This document shows positions 55,815 to 64,000 of a stretch of DNA of 64,000 nt, one piece after another. The position numbers and the translations under genes were made by a program. The notes under the pieces are model-generated. The model did no database searches. It worked only from the letters and a program-made list of their open reading frames with translations, and was not told the origin of the DNA. Location: the NCBI GenBank assembly GCA_030704615.1, contig CM060733.1:73346001-73410000 (forward strand), read 5' to 3'. This stretch comes from Takakia lepidozioides (taxonomy: Eukaryota; Streptophyta; Takakiopsida; Takakiales; Takakiaceae). Each line of letters opens with the position of its first letter. The stretch's first letter is position 1.

Positions 55815-56333
55815 CAAGTGTTGGGTCAAACAATGGATCTAAATTGCTTGACATGGGTCATTGGCTTGTGCATGGCTGAGCAACGGAGATTGCAAGCATT
55901 GATGGCTACTTCTGCACTCCCATTGGATAGTGCATCCTCCCTGCCAACCGGGACGGTTGAGGCAGTGAGTGGGGACGAGCACAGGATCATGGGTTGCAAA
56001 CACCCATGGCATATATGGGATGAGATGCGCAAAAAGAAAGTCATTGGATCTCTCAAGCAGCAGTATGAGGAGTGGGGAGAGCCATGGACTGAGGGTCAGT
56101 TGGAGGCCAAGGTGGCCAAGGTTTTGAAGAGGTTGAGGATGTTTCTTGCGCGGAGGATGTTCTCAAGGTGGCTATGGCGGAGCAAGTGGAGGCTACGCCA
56201 CAGTCAGATTGGGCGGACAAGGCCCAAGAGGTTGCTATCTAGCAACCAAAGGATTTGTCTCCTACTTCCAAGCCTGGTGTACCCAAGGTTGCAGATACTG
56301 AGGACAATTGGGAACCAGATGTTGGACCTATAG
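55815..56333 (+). pseudogene. R1 methyltransferase C-terminal motif X region and linker to RT
   Basis: Removing R2 and one target copy joins VSRR (30654-30665) in frame to QVLGQTMDLNCLTW, which resembles motif X of C5 methyltransferases (R..LG followed by a hydrophobic helix). The frame stays open to 56333 through an acidic/basic linker, and RT begins in a neighbouring frame at 56255. Confidence 0.78.
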
Positions 56334-58048
56334 TCATCGGAGGAGAGAGACGGAAGATCCAGCAATTTCTAAGGGCTTATAGAAATTGCTTTGCCTTCGG
56401 TTTGAAGGATTTGGGGAGTTTGAAGGGTCAGGAGATTCGTATTGATTTGGCAAGTGACACGCCAATCTTTCGAAGGCCCTACCGGTATAGTGACATGGAG
56501 AGGGCATTGATCCAGTCACGGACTATGGAGTTGTTCGAAGCTGATTGGTGGAGTTGTCAGGCGGGGAGTATGCCTCGGCAACGGTGATGCCAGCTAAGAA
56601 GGATATCTATGGCAATTGGACAGAAAGAAGGATGTGTGGGGACTATCGTCCTGTGAACCATCAGACTAAGTCCGATAGATATGCCATGCCAACTCCAGAG
56701 GAGATCTTTGATGCCATTGGGCATGCAAAGGTGTTCAACACATTGGACTTGCGATCCGGTTACCACCAGTTGCCAATCAAAGAGGGTGACAAGCAAAAGA
56801 CGGCATCCTGGGGGATTGACCAACATGGGAAGGATTGTTTGTACCAATGGCGGTTCTTACCGTTTGGTTGAAGAATGCTCCTGCAGAGTTTCAGAGGGTC
56901 ATGGATAGGATTCTCGCGGGGCTAGACTTTGCCCGGTAGTGCTACATTGATGACATCATCGTCTTTAGTGCTACGATTGTCTTTAGTGGCTACGGTTGAG
57001 GACATGAGAGACACCTTCAGGTGGTGTTTGAGCGCTTGAGAGCGCACGGGTTGAAACTGCACCCCAGAAAGTGCAAGTTCTTCCACAATCAGATTGAGTA
57101 TCTGGGCCACATGATATACCCTGGAGGATTGGGTGTTCAACAAACAAAGGTGGAGGCCATTGCATGCATTCCACGCCCCATGGATGTGAATAGAGTTTGT
57201 GCTTTCATGGGATTGATAAACTACTATTGACGGTTTGTCAAGGGATTTAGCAACATTGCAAAGGCTCTTACCAAGTTGACCAAGGTGGGTCAGGAGTGGC
57301 AGTGGGAGGAGAAGCAAGAGGAAGCCTTTGAGGAACTCAAGGCTCGATTGACTTCTGCACCTATTCTGAGGCAGCCTATTTGGGGGCGGCCTTTCCAGCT
57401 ACATACGGATTGGAGTATGCTGGGGATTGGCAGTTGCTCACACAGGTGGATGATGAGGGAAGAGAGTTCGTAGTGGCATGTGCTAGCTGCACGAACAATG
57501 ATGTCGAGGCGAAGTATAGTTCCTATGAAGGGGAGTGTCTAGCTACGGTATGGGCAGTGGCACATTTCAGATGCTACCTCTATGGCAATTTCTTCACCCT
57601 TGTCACGGATCACCAACCATTGAAGTGGTTGATGGAGTCAGTCAAGCTTATAGGGAAGCTTGCACGGTGGGCACTTATGCTTCAAGAGTACGACTTCCAG
57701 ATGGTGCATCAAGCCGGTATTGTCAATCGGGATGCAGATGGATTGAGTCGTAATCCATGCACGAGCGAGCATGATGATACTGGAGCTCGGTGGCATGGTG
57801 AGACGGATGAGGAGATGGTGCCAGGATGGCATGCATCGGTTTTTTTGTGCATTCTAGCAATGACAGCTCAAGCTGGTCCATCCCATGCGATTGGTCATGA
57901 AGATAGCGTGCATGACGATCCAGAGACTAGTGAGGAGTTTGGTGGTGCTAAGGATGTGCCTGAAGATGCAGCAATGTTGGCATACCTTTGTACTGGAGAG
58001 ACAACAGCCAGTGTGACTGCTAAGGAGAGAGATCGGGTCCTACAACAA
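56255..58048 (+). pseudogene. R1 reverse transcriptase and RNase H
   Basis: RT motifs are RMCGDYRPVN, FNTLDLRSGYHQ, WRFLPFG, then CYIDDIIVFS (about 56940) with an intact YIDD and a TAG two codons before it. Next come LHPRKCKFF and FMGLINYY, then a stop at 57228 and RFVKGF. RNase H has FQLHTDW, SYEGECLATVWAVAHFRCYL, LVTDHQPLKWL and NRDADGLSRNP (about 57730-57760). Frame shifts occur near 56560, 56870 and 57415. MULE-D cuts the element at 58048, before any integrase. Confidence 0.85.
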
Positions 58049-58105
58049 GGGGGTTGCAAATCCATGAGCATGAGCGGTGAGCGCATGAGCATGAGCAGAG
58101 TTTCC
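58049..58105 (+). repeat. MULE-D left terminal repeat with CATGAGC cluster
   Basis: GGGGGTTGCAAATCCATGAG, then three further CATGAGC copies within ~55 bp. Confidence 0.78.
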
Positions 58106-58237
58106 CGACCCTCGCCCGAACCTACACCGAACCTACTCTAAGGTGGAGGTCGGGAACCAAAACTGCCGACTTAATGCATAGTGGTAACACTCCACGGAAA
58201 TAGAAGGTGGATTGCCTATCACCGTGGGCTGCAGGTG

Positions 58238-58335
58238 AGTTGTTGTAGTCGCCACCGACTATAACACCACCCTCAAAATTGGCAAGTCTGTACGGCGATG
58301 TTAGGTGTTATGGTCGCCACCGACTATATCATCCC
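58238..58335. repeat. MULE-D left subterminal boxes
   Basis: Two boxes, TAGTCGCCACCGACTA (centre 58253) and TGGTCGCCACCGACTA (58318), lie 65 bp apart. The 58340-58787 stretch beyond them shows no gene. Confidence 0.78.
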
Positions 58336-60017
58336 CACTGAAAGCTGGACCTAAGCTGGACCTGTTGTGTCTATAACTACATAGTTGAAACTACTTGTTC
58401 TTGAAATGGACACTGTTGAAGCGTGACTGTCTGTGAGGGAAGGAGTGTGCACATGGGCATAAGTTTAATATTTGGGCATTGCGGCTGGCATGTCATGGCA
58501 AGGGTCTTCACATCAATCAGCAGAGTAGTAACCTATTTCATTTGGATATTTGTGACCGACAATTTATGACTTCAGCAGACTAGGCTCAGCACTCCAGCAA
58601 TTCCAAACCAGGGGAATGTGAAGGGTTGGAGGATGGCGAGGATGTGAAGATCGTGCAATTAAGAAAACTGAACATCCACATTGGAGTAAAATTTTGCGCA
58701 ACATTCAATTACACCCATATCACCCAAATGATTCAGCGCATCAGAGAAACCCTTTTGTGTTTAGGGTTTAGGGTAAAGCAAATGCAACTAGGTAACATTC
58801 GGACTACCAGGGTCCTCACCATACTCCGACGCTATGTCTTGCAACACCCCAGAAACTACTATTACGGGGGAGGGACCCGGTAGCAGGTCGAGGCCAAGTC
58901 TTAAACTGATCTTTGGGCTAGGAGTCCTCTCCTCACCAATGACCTCGTCAACATACTCTTCGTCGGAGCCTTCCTCGGTCGTTGGATCCTCGCTTTCCGA
59001 TCCCTCTTCTGCAGAATTATCAAAATAGTTATGTACCGTAGAAAATCGAGCAGCAGCCCTCACCTGTGTTGGCCATTGTGCATGCTGAGACATTCTTGTC
59101 CACGGTTGCTCAGCCTGAGCCTGCGCTTCTGCTGCAGCATAAGGAGGCAGGTCGTACCCTTTCTCCGGAGTAGTTAGAGCTGCAACCTGTTCAAGCACTT
59201 TCAACCTCTTCTCCCTACCAGCGTTCTCCCCCCCAGTATCCGTGGAAGACCCTGGAATCCCTATGATGGCCTCAGCGGGACGCTTTGCAATCTGCAAGGG
59301 CGGCTCGTAACTGCAATTACGACATAACATATTAGATCAAATTTTGCATGAATGATGATTTGAGGAAATGGGAACATTCAGAACATGCTAACAATGAAGA
59401 CACTTACATAGAAGTTGGACTTACTCACTCCAACGATTGTATGTGAATCTGAATGCCATCCCTTTCGTCGTTCAACCAGTCAGTGTCGGCAGCTGTGTTA
59501 GCGACAACAGTGGCCACAGGTGCCCGCCGCTGCAATCCCCCTAGCCTTCGCAGTAGCTCGTCGTCCCCTTCCAAGGTGAGCAGATGTCTTCCGCAAATTG
59601 TTGCAGCCACCATGGAGGACCCGCATCTCGCTGTCAGATCGACTACTGTTCCCCCTTCTGGTGAACACATCTCCATGAAGGTTTGCATGAACCTGGGGCT
59701 TTTCTCACGTGCCCCGCGGAAGAAGGTGTCATCTTGTCGTTTGTGGAGTCTATCCTCCCTGACCATGTTCCTGACCACATCCTCAGTGACGTTGTTGTGA
59801 TTGGTGTCAAGCTTTGCAGCTCTCTCCCGCAAGTTGAAATTGGCGTCAATGCCCCTCAATAGGCAAAATGCATAGAAAATCACAGTCTGCCATTACAAAT
59901 TTGAGGAGGAACCCCGTCAGATCGGTATTATGTAAGAGAAGACGTACAACATTATGTAAAGGTTATGTTTCAAGAAACTAATGGACTTTGTAGCTGCACA
60001 ATTCTAAAATGAGTTGT

Positions 60018-60275
60018 GGTAGTCGTTACAGACTATAACGTCGAAACCACACAATTTTGGTTGATAGTCGGCACCGACAATGATCCAAACAAATCCGACC
60101 AAATCGGTACCGACCAAATCCGACGATCCGGCACTTCAATGACTAAGTAACAAGACACACCATTCTAATAGTCGGTGCCGACTATAAATATTAACGTGGG
60201 TGCACTGAGAAATAGTCGGTGCCGACTATGCAAAAACAGTATGCGACCTGAGACATAGTCTGCACCGACTATATA
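60018..60275. repeat. MULE-D array inside intron 6: ATAGTCGGYRCCGACTAT boxes
   Basis: Boxes near 60027 (TAGTCGTTACAGACTA), 60072, 60108, 60176, 60220 and 60263; the last three are 43-44 bp apart. All lie within intron 6 of the leftward gene. Confidence 0.85.
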
Positions 60276-61674
60276 TCTATAGACAACCCATAACTAAAAC
60301 AATAGATATTTGACGACTATTAAATATATTTTTAAAAGAATGTCGATGAAGATGTGGTACATGCGATGAAAAGTTGAAAGTGCTCATCAAACAATATAAG
60401 CAGTTTAGGCAGTTTGAACTTACCTGTGGCTGCCCTGGCTCTCTAGATTGAAGTGGTAGCCGATTGAGACAAGTCCACTTTCTCTTGATAACTTTGAAGG
60501 GCCCTGCTGGGCCCACACATCTCCGAATTTCCACCTCTGTCTTGGCATCACCCTTGCAGAAAATAACAAGGCAGCCGTCGTCCTTCAGTAGAGATGCTGC
60601 CAGTGCCAGTGCATGCGGGACGGTATCCTTTGACTTTGCATTCCAAGCGGGCACAATGTCATCTATGCCACATCCTTTGGTAGACTGCCCGTCTGGGAGA
60701 TCCACCATTACAAGGTCTGCCCCTGCTTTAGGGACTGTGCCACCCCTACGCAATGGCTCGGGGGAGCGGTGCCTCTCTAGAAACTCGTCGATATCTCCCC
60801 TAGGCTCTGGCCACTTACTCGTTGTTCCTTTGGATGCAAGCCTGCGGATGACTAGCTGGAACCAATTGCACTTGAGGCATGCTACGTCTGTGTTTGGTAC
60901 CCCTTCTCGCAAAGAGATAGCCTCGTAAAGCAGCACGGTTGAGAGCTGCATGCCCCTACCATCACTTGTGTTTGCCCAAGCAGGATTTCGAGAAGATCGA
61001 TCCCTTCGCTCAATCTGGAATATGTAGGGCGTCTATAAACGCCAATTGGTTGTCTACCCTCTGAGCACCATCTGTCTCATCCACACCCTCCACACCTTGA
61101 TTGCCTGCATGCCTTGTGCCGGGGGGGGGGGGGGGTTGCTTGCCCTGTGGTGGGTGTCTTCTTCGGTTTTTGTTTCCTTTTCCTTGGTTTCTTCTTGGCC
61201 ACCGCTTCTTCCAGAGCTATATTCGCTTGTTGCAAGTGTGCGGCAGCGACAACTACAGCCTCCTCGACACCCTCTTCCGTCAATGGCTCCATGTGAGTTG
61301 GTGCAGCCAGTTCGTTCTTGGTGTACTTCTTATACACTTCCAGTTCAACGTCAGGAATGATATCGGGGGGCAAATCTAGCCACCAGTAGCAGGGCAGATG
61401 CGTGACTTTAGCGTACGCGCCCAACTGCCTGCCTACATTGTGCAGTCTGATCGGAGGCTGGTCCACTGTGTGACACTAGCGGGAATACACCTGATATGCT
61501 TGTTGGCGAGCAAAATAAAGTTTATGTACCTATTGCAGTGCACCAAAAGTTGACGTCAGGATAGACATTGGCCTGATAATAATGAGAAGTGTAGGATATG
61601 AAAACCGAACATTTTTGTCTCTCACCAGATGCAGTAGTTGGCAGTGACTGTGACACCAAATAGTTCGATGGCAG

Positions 61675-62500
61675 TGTCATAGTCGGTGACGACTACGACT
61701 CCGAACTGTGGGTTAGCCAACCACCTAGCTGGGCAATACCGGAATGTGGGTGTACATTATACGGCATGGATTCGAAGGACCCACCACATAGTCGTTGCCG
61801 ACTATGGAATTGAGTTAGTTTTTAATTTGTGGGCTAAAGTCACGCCCTACTTGTAATAGTCGGTAGCGACTATGATTCCCTAAAGGGCAAAACCTGTGTC
61901 ATAGTCGGTGGTGACTATGACCAGGCCAACTTTGGCTACGACATGGCCGGCTTTCTATAGTCGTTGCCGACTATACCCAATGGCTACCCTATATGGAATT
62001 GAGTTAGTTTCTAATTTGCGGGCAGTAGTCACGGCCCATTTGCAATAGTCGGCAGCGACTATGAATCCCTAAGGGGCAAAACCCGTGTCATAGTCGGTGG
62101 CGACTATGACCAGGCCAACTTTGGCTACGAGAGGGCCGGATTACTATAGTCGTTGCCGACTATACCCAATGGCTACCCTATATAAAATTGAGTTAGTTTT
62201 TAATTTGCGGGCAGTAGTCACGGCCCACTTGCAATAGTTGGCAGCGACTATGAACTCCTAAGGGGCAAAACCTGTGTCATATTTGGTGGCGACTATGACC
62301 AGGCCAATTTGGCTACGACAGGGCCGGCTTGGTATAGTCGTTGCCGACTATACCCAATGGCTACCCTTTACCCAATACCCTATACCCAATGGCGCCTTTC
62401 TTTAGTCGTTGCCGACTATGAATACAATGTCTGAGTCCAGTAGTCGGCGCCGACCACGAGCAACAACACTACTGCCGACTACCGGAATGTTTGCCGACTA
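61675..62500. repeat. MULE-D array inside intron 5, including a 189-bp higher-order repeat
   Basis: Box centres are near 61687, 61796, 61864, 61909, 61965, 62053, 62098, 62154, 62242, 62287 and 62342, then more degraded ones to about 62490. From 61864 three near-identical 189-bp units each carry the boxes TAGTCGGYAGCGACTA, TAGTCGGTGGCGACTA and TAGTCGTTGCCGACTA. The whole array lies in intron 5 (61531-62599), like the MULE-C array. Confidence 0.9.
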
Positions 62501-64000
62501 CAACGAGCCTACAATTTTTTTTTCGACCGCTACTTCCCACACCCAATTTGCTGTATGGCATATGCGAAGGGTGGGTGAATTGCATTGACAATTATGTACC
62601 TGTACCTGCGAGCTGGTAAAGTTCCACCAGGCTGCTCAGTAATTGGCCAACTGCGGGCAGGCCCATCCTTCATCTCGCACCAGAATAGCTCCTTCCAGAA
62701 CTTGAGGCGGAAATCGTCCACCCAGACAGAGAGGGTCTTCAGAGTGGGAGCCTCTTCTAGGGTTGGCAGCTGCAGGAACCCTTTCTCAACCAGCATGGCC
62801 AACTGCCGCTCTGCTTCCTCCTTTTGTTGCGAGTCCAACATGTCAATTGTTAGAGATGAGAAATTGCAACAATAACTGTAACATGAAGCCACCACCAGTA
62901 TTGCCAACATCTTACCTGGAACCACCATGTCATTTTGTCGCACCACAAGCCAAACACCACATCTGTTGGAGCATGGGGGAATTTTCCATTTTTGCGGGTT
63001 GTCGAGTCAGAATTCCACAGCTTCAACCATAAAATCTCTTGTTGGACACATTTCCACGATCTGTCACGCTGCAAAACGCACGGAACAAGACCTTCATTTG
63101 ACCATGGACCTTATTGAAATTCGTGAAAGAAAGTACTACCTACAAAACTCAGCAGGGATTTTAGGGCTTAGGGTGGGCTCCATGGTATAGTCGGCGTAGA
63201 CCATACTTTTAGCGAGGCGGTTGTCAACGGAGGCATTGTGGGCATCTTCTCTGAACTCCCTCCCACCAGGCAATACTTCCGACTTCATCTCACACTACAC
63301 GTCAAATTAATGAATTGGTCCACGAAGCACCCATTGGGACTGCTTATACAAGACCTGCAACCCCATGCAAACAACATCCCCAAATTACTAAACCCTATAC
63401 CTATGCTCATGTGAGCAGAAGAGGAAAAAAAAACTCACACATTCATACGATTCATTGCACGCCGTATGAGGCCCAGATCGGAACTCTTCACATCCATAAT
63501 CTTGGCGTTCACCCAGTAGTGCCAGCTCGCCTCGTCTGTGTGCTGCTTGCGTATGACCTCCATCCAAGCATATCACATGTGATCCCGTCGTAGATGTGCA
63601 GCCATTTGTTGGAGAGAAACTCCCACTCCGTGTTCTATATGTCTTCCTCAAATGCTGCATCCGCTGCCTGCCAATGTTCAGACCATGCATCCCGATCTCC
63701 TTGTTGGATTTCTTGGCTCTGTCCACTGTCATCATTGATGGAAAGTAGTAGTGATGCAAGTGCATCATTGTACCTGTCCGCCTCAAAATACAACTTGAGC
63801 TTGTTGATGCCTGGGCGCTCAACCATGCGCATAGCCGGGAGGGGTTGCATCCTGCATAATGGTATCCTTGGCGGAGCACCATTCCGCAGCAAGTGCAAAA
63901 TAGAATTCATTGTGTGGTTCATGGCACTTGTAGTGAGTGAGAGTAGGGCTTGCTTCCGCATGTCGCCAGTCAAAACAACGTCCGCCAGAACAGTGTTTTG

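Larger units (their letters stand above)
27213..58048 (+). mobile_element. R1: Gypsy-like retroelement carrying a C5 DNA methyltransferase, split by R2 and cut by MULE-D
   Basis: The pieces are gag and protease remains (27213-29631), the methyltransferase (29732-30665, resuming at 55815), and reverse transcriptase and RNase H (about 56255-57780). R2 plus one GCCGC copy (30666-55814) is a clean insertion, and the reading frame resumes exactly across it. The left part is missing (R1' LTR at 27212). The right part (integrase, 3' LTR) is beyond MULE-D, which starts at 58049. Confidence 0.82.
58788..63973 (-). pseudogene. ParB-like / amino DNA methyltransferase-like protein gene of MULE-D (5' end outside window)
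   Basis: Homologous to the B and C genes. The N-terminal ParB-like region at 63973-63430 keeps WSEHWQAADAAFEE, but where the others have WDGNHR it reads YDGITCD. Exon 4 is LKLWNSDSTTRKNG (about 63030). Exon 5 (about 62880-62600) ends at intron 61531-62599. Exon 6 (61530-60424) has WWLDLPPD, a Lys-rich linker near a G14 tract (about 61121), then ADLVMVDLPDG (about 60712-60680), LLKDDGCLVIFCKGDAKTE and KRKWTCLN. Intron 6 is 59887-60423. Exon 7 (59886 down to about 59425) has SPRFMQTFMEMCSPEGG and VVDLTARCG, with RHLLTLEGDDELL in the same exon. Here the SAM loop reads ARCG instead of CGTG. An acidic C-terminal exon ends at 58788. Confidence 0.68.
58049..64000 (+). mobile_element. MULE-D: left part of a fourth Mutator-like element (right end outside window)
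   Basis: Begins GGGGGTTGCAAATCCATGAG followed by CATGAGC copies, matching the right end of MULE-B, and is inserted in R1. It contains most of the leftward ParB/methyltransferase-like gene and three sets of TAGTCGG-type palindromes. By analogy the intergenic array and transposase should lie right of 64000. The predicted target duplication is CTACAACAA (58040-58048). Confidence 0.82.

Overview
The window looks like the repeat-rich nuclear DNA of a streptophyte (charophyte) green alga, most likely a Chara-type genome. This is inferred from three things: spliced genes with GT-AG introns, plant-style Ty3/Gypsy elements, and a Gypsy element carrying a C5 cytosine methyltransferase, a combination reported from charophytes. 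I see no host housekeeping gene, rRNA, tRNA or CRISPR. The whole window is transposons nested in transposons.

Layers, oldest first. (1) R1 is a Gypsy-like retroelement on the + strand (27213-58048, right end lost). It encodes gag, a damaged protease, a C5 DNA methyltransferase (DNMT) and reverse transcriptase/RNase H. (2) R1' is a relative of R1 in reverse orientation (20830-27212) whose candidate 5' LTR ends exactly where the R1 gag begins. (3) R2 is a second Gypsy element (30666-55809) with two ~1 kb LTRs and a 5-bp target duplication, GCCGC. It sits inside the R1 methyltransferase gene. (4) Four copies of one large Mutator-like DNA transposon (MULE) family lie on top. MULE-A is the outer left element (before 1 to 20829) and is inserted in R1'. 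MULE-B (6827-20523) is inserted in MULE-A, MULE-C (40815-53516) in R2, and MULE-D (58049 to beyond 64000) in R1. MULE-B and MULE-C have clear 9-bp target duplications and ~20-bp terminal inverted repeats that run into clusters of CATGAGC.

The MULE family is the notable find. Its copies share one layout. A rightward transposase gene has a Cys-rich N-terminal region, a DDE-type core, a conserved intron and a C-terminal SWIM zinc finger. A leftward, many-exon gene diverges from it and encodes a protein with an N-terminal ParB/sulfiredoxin-like GNHR motif and a C-terminal beta-class-like amino DNA methyltransferase. Between the two genes, inside introns of the leftward gene and near the ends lie arrays of near-perfect palindromes. 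All share the core CGGYRCCG, but each element has its own flanks: AAATGCGGYRCCGCATTT in A, AATTTCGGYRCCGAAATT in B, GAAATTCGGCGCCGAATTTC or a CCGG variant in C, and ATAGTCGGYRCCGACTAT in D. Box centres are strikingly regular: 52-54 bp in A, 61-65 bp in B, and about 64, 73 or 84 bp in parts of C, close to whole numbers of DNA helical turns.

A reasonable model, by inference, is a selfish element that carries its own operator- or centromere-like palindromes and a matching DNA-binding/modifying protein. The palindrome half-sites and spacing then diverged from element to element. Every gene copy seen carries at least one frameshift or stop. The MULE-B transposase is nearly intact (one frameshift), so activity was recent.
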